From positions 1-57,072 of the forward strand of contig JAUSDY010000158.1 of assembly GCA_030650395.1 (NCBI GenBank): a stretch of 57,072 nt of DNA, in the 5' to 3' direction. The translations under genes and the position numbers were made by a program. The notes beneath the pieces are model-generated. The model was not told the origin of the DNA, made no database searches, and saw only the letters and a list, made by a program, of their open reading frames with translations. The DNA is from Acidobacteriota bacterium (GTDB lineage Bacteria; Acidobacteriota; Vicinamibacteria; Vicinamibacterales; UBA2999). This document shows, one piece after another, positions 31,406-39,484 of the stretch (within the stretch, counting starts at the first letter, position 1; each line of letters opens with the position of its first letter).

Positions 31406-34400
31406 AGATGTGACCGAATCCGAAGTGCCAGCGCATGCTGGTGCTTCGGGTCGTCGACAACGCCGTTCTGGGAATTCCGATGTCGGCCCTGAACATTCCC
31501 AGCGGCGTGTCGAACCGCAAGCCGATTCCGTAACCAACGTTCAGATCGCGCCACGAAAACGATTCGCCTTTGCCGAAGATGTGGCCGGCATCGACGAACC
31601 CGACGCCGTGCACCCACCGGTAAATCGGGAACCGTGCCTCCTGGTTCAGGATCACCAGCGTCTCGCCGCCTTTCGGGATGCCCGACGCATCGCGAGGACC
31701 CAGGCTGTCTTCGCCGTAGCCGCGCACCGTCGTCGCGCCGCCGGCGCGGAAGGCATCGCTCGCCAGCAAATCGTCGGGGCCGAACACAAAACCGGTCTGC
31801 ACCCGCGATGCCAGCACGAAGCGCGAGCCCAGCGGCACGAAGGTGTGTTGCTGGAAGAGCAGCTTGCGATTCCTGACGTCGGAGCCCAGCCACAGTCCTG
31901 AGTGGTCCCACGAAATCGCGGTGAACGTTCCCTTGCGCGCGCTCAGCGGATCGTCGCGGCGATCGAACAGCGCCGCACCGCTCAGCCTGGCGAGGTTGAC
32001 CACGAAGTCGAGCGGAAACGGATCGCTTGGCGCCGGTGCGGGGTCGAATGTCCGGTTCCGCTCGAAACGATAGCCATAGACGACCTGGATGCCGCCGAAG
32101 CGCCAGCGCTGATCCGCGCTCACGCCCTGGCGGTTGGTGAGCGCCACGATGTCGAGGCCCTCCGCGTCTCTTATGCGAGCGTGCGAGTAAAACCCATACA
32201 GGCTCGATCGCGCGCGCCAGCCAAACAGCCGTGACGTCGCCAGGAACACGGTGGCGTCTTGCTGCTCGCGCTCGTATTGGCCGAACAGGCCCAGCGTGAG
32301 CGCCCGGCCCAACAGGTTGGGGTTCTTGATTTCCGCAACCAGCCCGAGATTGCGCGAGCTGGTGAACTCTTCGATGTCGGCCTTTCGCTCGCTTTCCAGT
32401 TGCGTGCCGTAACGCAACGACCAGGCGGGATACTCGACCACGCTGACTTGCGCCTTGACGGGCTGGACGCCATCAACGACTTCGCCCATCGGCACAGCCT
32501 GGATGTCGACCTGGCGGAATACGTTGGTGTCGTAGAGGCGCTTGCGAGCCCGCGCCCATTCGTCGAGATCGGCCGGCTTGCCAAGCTCGAAATGAAGCGC
32601 CTGGCTGATCACCTTGTCGCTAGTGATCTCGGTTCCGGTCGTGACCACTTCCCGGAGTACCTGTTGCGGCCCCTCGGTCACCTCGAACACCAGCGTGACC
32701 GTGTTGTCGTCGGCGACCTTGGTCTGGATTTCGACCTCCGCGGTATTGAAGCCTTCGGTGCGGTAGTGCTGCTCGATTCGACGGCGGGCCTCGTTAACCT
32801 CGGTGTTGATGAAGGGCGTAGGAGTTTCGACCGCCGCCGCTTTTTGCACGGCCGCCAGCCGCGCGTCGGGAACACCGGCCCAGCTCAGGTTCATGATCTG
32901 CGCGCGAGGCCCTTCGACGATGGTCACGGGCAGGACGCCGGTGTCGCCGTCGATGTCGAGCGGCCCGGCCGTGATCTGCGCCTTGAGAAAGCCCTGCTCG
33001 TTGTACAAGGTCTGCAGCTCCCGCTCGAGCACGGTGCGATCGAGCCAGGCTTCCACGTCAATCCCCGATGTGATCACTTCGTTCTGCAGGTCCTTGGCGT
33101 CGATGCCTTCGTTGCCGGTGAATCGAATCTCGCGGCCGGCCACCGATGCGCCGGGCGTGATGTCGATGCGCACCCGCTTGCTGTCGGGCGTGGGGCGATC
33201 GATGGTGCCGACGACGATGCTGGCCAGCTCGTTCTGGGTGACCAGGTAGCGGCGCACGCGGCCGGTCAGGTCTTCGATCAGGAACTGATCGAACGTGTTG
33301 CGGTGCCACGCCTCTCGCAGCGCCTCGATCTCGCTGTCGGGCAGGGTGGCGCCGTTGATCGCCAGGATGGTCCGCGGACCGCGTTCGACGCGGTACTCGA
33401 TCGCCACGGTGTTGGCCTCGGCATCTTCGATTCGCCTGGTCCGGATCCGCTCCTCGAGGAAGCCCTGATCGTGAAACGCCTCGCTGACGCGGTCGATGTC
33501 GCGCTGCAACACCAGGAAGTCGAATTGGTCGCCGGGTTCGAGCTTTAGCTGTGCCCGTACTTCCTGCTCGAGGGCGGGCTCGACGCCCTCGAACCGGATC
33601 TCGCTCACGGCAGGCCGCACGCGGCGCTCGATCGGCCGGGTGCCGGTGCCCGAGCCCAGGGTCACCTGGTGGCGGATGCCCAGGCTCACCGTCGCGTTGT
33701 CGCGCGAAAGAGCGCGCACTTCGACGTTATGTTTCGCTAGATAGCTAATGATGAAGGTCGTCTTGCCGCTCTCGCGCAGATTTTGCGAAATGGTGACCTC
33801 GACCTGGTCGCTCAGGCGTTTGCCGATCGTCAACCGCGTTGTCGGGTCGGTCTGGTTGCTGCCGCCGATCAGCGTGGGGTCTTCCTGATAGTCGCGGAAG
33901 TCGCGATCCGTGTAATCGCCGCGCTCGACCCTGAACGCGTCCAGGCCGATGGCGCGTCCGGTGACGCCGAGCAGGTCGGCCGAGAGCAAGGTCAGCGCCG
34001 TCTCGGCGTTAGGGTCGCCGACAATCATCGAGGCGATCTCGCCCGGCGTCATCGACCCGGCCTGCGTAGTGAGGTCAAGTTGCGGGCGCTCCAACGAGCC
34101 GGTCAGCGTCATCGTCACATCGTTCGAGTTAATCCGCGCTTCGGCGGCGATGTTGAACTCGGGATGGATGTGGCGGAGGTCGGTGAACGAGATGTCGCCG
34201 CGGGTGATCCGGAAGGTCCGCCCGGCGAGAAATATCTCGCCGCCCTCCCTCAGGGTGATGCGGCCATCCACGCCGGGCTCGGCGACCGTGCCGACCACTC
34301 GGAGGTCGGCGCCGGCTTCGAGGCGGCCGTAGTTGTTGTCGACGAGCATGTCCTCGGTCGTCGTCACCGCGAGGTTGAGGCGGAGGCGATCGAGGTACGG

Positions 34401-37400
34401 GCGCTCCGCCGTGGCCGACACAGGCAGGGTGGCGCGGCGCGCCAGCGACGCGATGGTGATGGTCTCGGTGTAGGCGCTCTGGGCAATGCGGATGTCGCCG
34501 GTCAGTGACGGGGCCTTGGGGTCGGGACGGAAGATGACGAGGGCATCGACCTCGCTGCGAAGCCCCTTCAGCAGCTCGATGGCGACGCCTTGCGCCTGGA
34601 TGTTGAGCGCGCCGCCGGTGATCGCAAGTCCCTCGACCTGCAAGGCGCCGTCGAGCGCGATATTGCCGCCGTTGGCGGAGCCGCGAAGGTTCTCGATCAA
34701 CAGCGTCTGGCCCGACATCGTGATCGGGCCCGTCAGTTCCGACAGCACCAGGCGCGGTTCGGCGATGGCGATCTCGGCGTCGTCGAGGGCGATCTGGCCG
34801 CCGAACGCGGGTTTCGACAAGACGCCGCCAATGCGCGCGTCGACGTTGGCGCTGCCGTCGAAGCCGACACTGCTCACGAAGGCCGACAACACCCGGAGGT
34901 CGACCAGGCCCTTGACCGACAGATCGAGCGGCGGATCGGTGGCGGCAAAGCCCACCGAGCCCGAGAGCGTCAGCGGATTGCTCGCCACCGACCACACCAC
35001 GTCGGTTGCGGTGACGGTGCCCTTCGCGAACTGGAACCGCGACGGCCGTTGTTGGGCGACGGGAATTCCCGAGAACGTGAACTTGGCGTCGTCCACGGTC
35101 AACTCACCGTCGATGGCGGCAAGCTCCAAGGTCGGCAGCTTCGCGCGGGCGCTGGCGGAAAAGTCGCCGACCACGCCGCCGGATGCGACGTTGCCGGTGA
35201 TCCGCGACACGGTCAGCGATTCGCCGTTGAGGGCGGCGTCGACGGTCAAGTTGCGGATCGCCGCCGGTCCTGCGCCCCAGGTGAACGTGCCGTTCTTGAG
35301 CGCGAGCGTGCCGACGGTGCCGGCGCGGTTGCCGGTGGATTCGAGCCGTACCGACAGCGGTCCGGTGCCGTCGAACGTCGCTGGCACGCCGAACGCTTTT
35401 CCGAGCCGGATCGCGTCCTGGAACTCGCCATCGAAGGTGCCGCGAAACTTTCTGTCGAGGCGCGTGGTCCACTCACCCGATGCCGCCAGGCGCCCCGCGC
35501 CGACGCGCATGTTCAGATCCTGGAGCGTGACATCGCTGCCGTGCAGCGAGACGCGCGCCGGCGTCATGAGGCTGACCGGAATGCCGCCGATGGCGGCGTC
35601 GAGCGCCTGCAGATCGAACACCGCGACGCGGTTGCGATCGTCGGCCAGGCGGCCCGATGCGGTGACGTTGCCCGACACGAACCCGAAGATCTCGCCTGGG
35701 ATCGCATTGGTGAGCGTTGCCAGCCTCGCGATCTCGAGGCGGTCGAGCACGGCGGTGGCCTTGTAGTCGTAGGGCGACGCCGTGGCGACCTGGGCATCCA
35801 CGTTTGCGCCAAGCGACGGCAGGCGCGCGGCGATGCGGGCGTAGTCGCCGAGCAGATCGACGGTGAGCTCGCCCGCGCCGATCAGCGCGCCCGCGGTGCC
35901 GCCGGTGAGCGCGAAATCAATCTTGGCCTGGCCGCCCGGCTTCGCCGTCGTGCCCGCCCCTGCGAACAGCAGCGAGAACAGCGCCTGCGTGTCGTTCGGT
36001 TGCAGCACGGTGCCACGCCATGACAGCCGATCGCCTTTGAAGCGCGCGTCGTACGCCCCGGTTTCCCAGGCGTAGCGGACGCGGCCATCGAGGTACCCGG
36101 CCCCCTGCGTCAGCGCCAGCGACGTGACGTCGATCGCCTCCCCCGTCACCATCGCCTTGGCGGTGACGCGATCGATCGGCTGGCCCGCCCAGGTCAGCGA
36201 CGATCCGGTGATGATGGTATCGAGCGTGTAAACGTCGAACGTGCCACCGAGCGTGGCGGTGGCGCGTATCGGGCCGGCGACGCGCCATGCCTCGGGCACG
36301 TCGCCCTGCAGCTCTTCGGCGTGCGGAGCATCCACCGTAAAACCGCCGGTCCAGGTACGGTTCGTGACGTCGGCGACAGCGTTGCCGGTAATCGATGAAG
36401 AGCCCTGGCGAAGGTCGATCGCGGTGATGTCGGCGCGGCGCATGTCGGCCACGACGTGGGCCGAAGCCTGCACGCGGCCGATCAGCGGCAGGTCGACCGC
36501 GTCGCCTTGCAGCTGCGTTTCGATCTCAGGCAGCCGGTACGAACCACCTAACGTCATCGGAAGGTCAACCGCGCCGTGCACCTCGGCGGCGATCTCCGGC
36601 ACCGGGAAGCCCAGCGTGGCGAGGCTCGCCGCGGCCGTCGCGACATCGCTGACACGCGCATGCGCGGGCCCTCCCATCGTCGACAGCAGCGCCGTCTTAC
36701 GATTGATCCGTCCCGACATCCGGCCTTCGAAATCAAAGCCGGGCAGGCGATGGTTGTGGTCGAACCGATAATCGTCGCCAACGATCGTGGCGCGCACGGT
36801 CCCGGTCATCGGCACCACATTCCGGCCGCCGCGGCCCGACGAGCGATTGGTGATCTCGAAGCGGCGCGGCTCGCCGAACTCGAACGTGCCCGAGCCGTCG
36901 AATGACGCGCCGATGGCTTGCGGCTCGACATCGGCCATCCGTAACGCGGCTTGCGCGTCGACGCCCTTCCACTCCGCGCTTGCCGTGCTGGGCGGCGTCT
37001 TGCCCCACGGCACCTTGAACGCGGCGCGGATCTCGCCGCCGCTTTGCGGAATCAGGGTCATGTCGGTACCGGTCGTCGCGTCCAGCGTCACCTTCACCGG
37101 TCCAACCATGCCGAGGTTGCGCTCGCGCCCAACCGACAAGTCGTTGCTCGTGGTGGCCAGCGTGAGCGTGTAACCGCGGAGCGGGCCGGTGAGCGTGCCG
37201 TCGATCGCGACGGTGCCGCCGACCGGTACCGGCGGCGGCGGGATCCAGTTCATCGCATGTTCGAGATCCACCACGCCCTTCATCGCCAGGTCGAAGTACG
37301 GCGAATCGAGCACGCGGTTAATCGGGCCGCTGATGAACGCGTTGATCTCGCTCGAGACCAGGCGCGCATCCTTCAACGACACGTTCGAGCCGTCGAAGGT

Positions 37401-38021
37401 CATCACCGTGTCGATCGGCGCGAGCGTCATGGTGCGCTGCTTGATGCGCACGGCGGTTTCGCCGCGAATGGCGAACGACCCCTCCGAGCCAAGCACCGTC
37501 TTCAACAACTCGGATTCGATGCGGGGCAGCTGGATGCTCCAGTCGCGCATCGTGTCCTCGTACTGCACGTCGAGCCCGAGTAGCGTCAGGCCGTGCACGG
37601 TGAGCCGGCGCGGTGTCTCCGGTGTGGGCGCGTTCGACGAGGGCGGAAGGTTCACGACATCGTTGGCGTCGCGATAGATGTCGACGAGGCCGCCTTCGAT
37701 CATGAGGTGATCGATCTCGAAGCGCCGGCGGTAGATCACCCAGGGCAGCTTGACCTCGATGCGCTGCGCGATCAGAAAGGGGCGGTCCTCATGCCCCTTT
37801 GCCGCGAGGCGCACGCCGCGGAGCGTAATTCTCCGGGTGATCGCGTTATAGCGAAGGTCGTCCGCCTTGAGTGCGAGGTTGTAGCGGGTGACGAAATCGG
37901 ACGCCCATGTCAGGGCCCGGCCGCGGGCCCACGGGGTGTGAACGGCCAGAAGGATGACCAAGGTGAGCCCGACGGCCAATGCCGCCAGCACGATCAGCCC
38001 CCGCCTCGCCCAAACCCTCAC
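31401..38021 (-). CDS. giant TamB-Omp85 fusion (inner-membrane anchor, beta-helix, five POTRA, barrel)
   Basis: 2206 residues from a GTG. Residues about 8-30 form a membrane anchor. Residues about 30-1465 are TamB/AsmA-like repeated beta-strand sequence (DUF490), ending with hallmarks RITLREGGEIFLAGRTF, GDISFTDLRHIHPEFNI, GSMTPGEIASMIVGDP and DPTTRLTIGKRLSDQVEV. Then five POTRA-like units start near 1470, 1555, 1630, 1710 and 1790, each ending in a VERGP/TPGA/VEGP/TEGP/VEYP-type turn. From about 1870 an Omp85 barrel follows, with GGATTVRGYGEDSLGP (the VRGF/Y loop) and a final FGFGHIF. In well-known bacteria TamA and TamB are separate proteins acting in outer-membrane protein or lipid transport. 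Here one chain would span inner to outer membrane. Confidence 0.92.
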   Translation of the reverse strand: MRVWARRGLIVLAALAVGLTLVILLAVHTPWARGRALTWASDFVTRYNLALKADDLRYNAITRRITLRGVRLAAKGHEDRPFLIAQRIEVKLPWVIYRRRFEIDHLMIEGGLVDIYRDANDVVNLPPSSNAPTPETPRRLTVHGLTLLGLDVQYEDTMRDWSIQLPRIESELLKTVLGSEGSFAIRGETAVRIKQRTMTLAPIDTVMTFDGSNVSLKDARLVSSEINAFISGPINRVLDSPYFDLAMKGVVDLEHAMNWIPPPPVPVGGTVAIDGTLTGPLRGYTLTLATTSNDLSVGRERNLGMVGPVKVTLDATTGTDMTLIPQSGGEIRAAFKVPWGKTPPSTASAEWKGVDAQAALRMADVEPQAIGASFDGSGTFEFGEPRRFEITNRSSGRGGRNVVPMTGTVRATIVGDDYRFDHNHRLPGFDFEGRMSGRINRKTALLSTMGGPAHARVSDVATAAASLATLGFPVPEIAAEVHGAVDLPMTLGGSYRLPEIETQLQGDAVDLPLIGRVQASAHVVADMRRADITAIDLRQGSSSITGNAVADVTNRTWTGGFTVDAPHAEELQGDVPEAWRVAGPIRATATLGGTFDVYTLDTIITGSSLTWAGQPIDRVTAKAMVTGEAIDVTSLALTQGAGYLDGRVRYAWETGAYDARFKGDRLSWRGTVLQPNDTQALFSLLFAGAGTTAKPGGQAKIDFALTGGTAGALIGAGELTVDLLGDYARIAARLPSLGANVDAQVATASPYDYKATAVLDRLEIARLATLTNAIPGEIFGFVSGNVTASGRLADDRNRVAVFDLQALDAAIGGIPVSLMTPARVSLHGSDVTLQDLNMRVGAGRLAASGEWTTRLDRKFRGTFDGEFQDAIRLGKAFGVPATFDGTGPLSVRLESTGNRAGTVGTLALKNGTFTWGAGPAAIRNLTVDAALNGESLTVSRITGNVASGGVVGDFSASARAKLPTLELAAIDGELTVDDAKFTFSGIPVAQQRPSRFQFAKGTVTATDVVWSVASNPLTLSGSVGFAATDPPLDLSVKGLVDLRVLSAFVSSVGFDGSANVDARIGGVLSKPAFGGQIALDDAEIAIAEPRLVLSELTGPITMSGQTLLIENLRGSANGGNIALDGALQVEGLAITGGALNIQAQGVAIELLKGLRSEVDALVIFRPDPKAPSLTGDIRIAQSAYTETITIASLARRATLPVSATAERPYLDRLRLNLAVTTTEDMLVDNNYGRLEAGADLRVVGTVAEPGVDGRITLREGGEIFLAGRTFRITRGDISFTDLRHIHPEFNIAAEARINSNDVTMTLTGSLERPQLDLTTQAGSMTPGEIASMIVGDPNAETALTLLSADLLGVTGRAIGLDAFRVERGDYTDRDFRDYQEDPTLIGGSNQTDPTTRLTIGKRLSDQVEVTISQNLRESGKTTFIISYLAKHNVEVRALSRDNATVSLGIRHQVTLGSGTGTRPIERRVRPAVSEIRFEGVEPALEQEVRAQLKLEPGDQFDFLVLQRDIDRVSEAFHDQGFLEERIRTRRIEDAEANTVAIEYRVERGPRTILAINGATLPDSEIEALREAWHRNTFDQFLIEDLTGRVRRYLVTQNELASIVVGTIDRPTPDSKRVRIDITPGASVAGREIRFTGNEGIDAKDLQNEVITSGIDVEAWLDRTVLERELQTLYNEQGFLKAQITAGPLDIDGDTGVLPVTIVEGPRAQIMNLSWAGVPDARLAAVQKAAAVETPTPFINTEVNEARRRIEQHYRTEGFNTAEVEIQTKVADDNTVTLVFEVTEGPQQVLREVVTTGTEITSDKVISQALHFELGKPADLDEWARARKRLYDTNVFRQVDIQAVPMGEVVDGVQPVKAQVSVVEYPAWSLRYGTQLESERKADIEEFTSSRNLGLVAEIKNPNLLGRALTLGLFGQYEREQQDATVFLATSRLFGWRARSSLYGFYSHARIRDAEGLDIVALTNRQGVSADQRWRFGGIQVVYGYRFERNRTFDPAPAPSDPFPLDFVVNLARLSGAALFDRRDDPLSARKGTFTAISWDHSGLWLGSDVRNRKLLFQQHTFVPLGSRFVLASRVQTGFVFGPDDLLASDAFRAGGATTVRGYGEDSLGPRDASGIPKGGETLVILNQEARFPIYRWVHGVGFVDAGHIFGKGESFSWRDLNVGYGIGLRFDTPLGMFRADIGIPRTALSTTRSTSMRWHFGFGHIF

Positions 38022-38148
38022 TCCTCGATCTTAGTGGAGACGCGTGTTTGCAAGCCCATCCGCCCGCTCCGTTGTCGCGGCCGCCCCGTATCCATGATTT
38101 CCCTGAGGTTTGCAAGTGAGGTACCATTCGCCAGTGGAGGATCAGCTC

Positions 38149-38700
38149 ATGCGTATGAAGTCATGGCTCAAGATCGGCCTCGGCGCCGCTCTGAGTCTGG
38201 TGGCGAGTACGACCGGTATGGCACAAGCACCCGCAGTGGAATTGAAGATTGGTGATGTGGCCCCCGCGTTCTCGGCGCCCGGATCGGACGGCAAGACGCA
38301 CACCCTTGCGGAGTCGAAGAGCAAGCAGGCGGTGGTGCTGGCGTGGTTCCCGAAAGCCTTTACCGGTGGTTGAACGGCCGAATGCAAGTCGCTCCGTGAG
38401 AGCGGCGATCTCATCCGTCAATACAACGTCGCGTACTACATGATCAGCGTCGACACACCCGAGGACAACAAGAAGTTCGCCGAGATGCACGAAGCGGACT
38501 ATCCCATCCTCAGCGACGTCTCGAAAGAAATCGCCAACAAGTACGGCGTGCTCGGGCCGTCGGGCCTGGCGCGGCGATGGACGTTCTACATCGCACCAGA
38601 CGGAAAGATCCTCCACATCGACAACGCGGTGAAGCCCGCGTCGTCTGGACCCGACATGGTGGCCAAGCTGGCCGAGTTGAATATCGCCAAGCGTAGGTAG
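38149..38700 (+). CDS. periplasmic peroxiredoxin with selenocysteine (TGA at 38371-38373)
   Basis: 183 residues if TGA at codon 75 is read as selenocysteine. Signal peptide about 1-24 (ends MAQA). The AhpC/TSA (BCP-like) fold is intact on both sides of the TGA: ELKIGDVAPAFSAPGSDG, VVLAWFPKAFTGG-Sec-TAECKSLRE, VAYYMISVDTPEDNKKFA, YGVLGPSGLARRWTFYIAPDG. Sec75 is exactly where the peroxidatic Cys (TPxC) belongs; Cys79 could resolve it. A hairpin at 38388-38406 fits a bacterial SECIS. GGAGG at 38136-38140 is eight bases from the ATG at 38149 and sets the start. It reduces peroxides in the envelope. It is divergent from the TamB-Omp85 gene and convergent with a second selenoprotein gene. Confidence 0.88.
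38388..38406 (+). promoter_or_regulatory. SECIS-like hairpin of the peroxiredoxin gene
   Basis: Stem GTCGCTC/GAGCGGC (seven pairs, one G-U) with loop CGTGA. The loop begins 21 bases after the TGA and has the GU that SelB recognises in bacterial SECIS loops. Confidence 0.7.
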
Positions 38701-38704
38701 CCAG

Positions 38705-38847
38705 GGTTCTTCACGAAGGTTCTTGACGGGGGTTCCGCACGAGGGTTCTTCACGAGGGTTCCGCACGAAGGTTCCGCACGAAGGTTCCTTACGGTGGTTC
38801 TAAGAACCTCCGTAAAGAACCTCCGTGAGGAACTACCGTGAGGAACC
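38705..38847. repeat. 13-mer tandem array with central palindrome between the two selenoprotein genes
   Basis: Seven exact-length 13-mers of GGTTCYKCACGAA type (38705-38795) run into the palindrome GGTTCTAAGAACC (38796-38808), then about three units in the opposite direction. The transcript of either strand can form one very long hairpin. The stop of the minus-strand gene (38833-38835) is inside the array, which also encodes its last few residues. Confidence 0.9.
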
Positions 38848-39444
38848 ATCGTGGGGAACATATCCAAAGTTGGCCAGACGTTCTCCCGAAACGGCGTACG
38901 CCGCCGCCGGCATGTCGCGCACCCCCGTGGCGTCAATCCATTTGTTGTAGAAGTTGAAAAGCGCGCACACGGTGATGGCGTCGTACAGCGCCTCCTCGCT
39001 CCAGCCCGCCGCCTTCGCCGCGTCGATGTCTTCCTTGCGCAGCCGGCTGGACTCGCCGTTCACTTTTTCGATGAATTCAAACAGCGCCTTCTCTCGATCG
39101 GGAATGGCAGCGGTTCGGTAATCCTGCAACACCGCGTCAACCAGTGACCGATTGCCCAGCAACGACGCCGCGACCGCGGCGTGCGAGCCAATTCAAAACG
39201 GACAGTCGTTACGCCTCGAGGTGAAGGCGGCAATGAGCTCGCGCAGGCCCGCCGGCAGCGGTGACGGGCCGCGCATCACGCCTTGCGTAAACTTCGACAG
39301 AAATTCAGTCCGGTCGGGCTTGTAGGCGAAGAGGTGCATGATCTGCGGAACCGGCTGGCCGGCCGCGCGCAGCCCGCCGATCATCCTGGTATACGGGCCG
39401 CCGGGGTCAGCCTGCTCGATTTCCGTGAGAAACATCGGGTCCAT
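38833..39444 (-). CDS. AhpD-like/CMD-family selenoprotein with CxxU motif (TGA at 39195-39193)
   Basis: 203 residues if TGA at codon 84 is read as selenocysteine. The family is carboxymuconolactone decarboxylase / AhpD-like, peroxidase-related subgroup. The active-site segment reads RRNDCPF-Sec-IGSHAAVAASL, so the usual CxxC...H becomes Cys81-x-x-Sec84 with His88. The part after TGA continues the fold without a gap (EKALFEFIEKVNGESSRLRKEDI, AITVCALFNFYNKWIDATGV in parts). A SECIS-like hairpin lies 18 bases after the TGA. GGAG lies six bases before the ATG. AhpD proteins use the redox pair to recycle or act as peroxidases. It follows parC by 40 bases on the same strand. Confidence 0.9.
39165..39182 (-). 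promoter_or_regulatory. SECIS-like hairpin of the AhpD-like gene
   Basis: In minus-strand RNA, ACGCCGC and GCGGCGT form a perfect seven-pair stem with loop GGUC. The loop begins 18 bases after the UGA and holds the GU expected in bacterial SECIS elements. Confidence 0.7.
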
Positions 39445-39484
39445 ACAGGGCTCCTTCAGAACGGGCTCAATTACCCGCGTGTGC

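Noticed and set aside
38371-38373. TGA in the peroxiredoxin gene as a plain nonsense mutation
   Set aside because: It falls exactly on the catalytic Cys, is followed by a SECIS-like hairpin, and the adjacent AhpD-like gene shows the same pattern at its own catalytic Cys.
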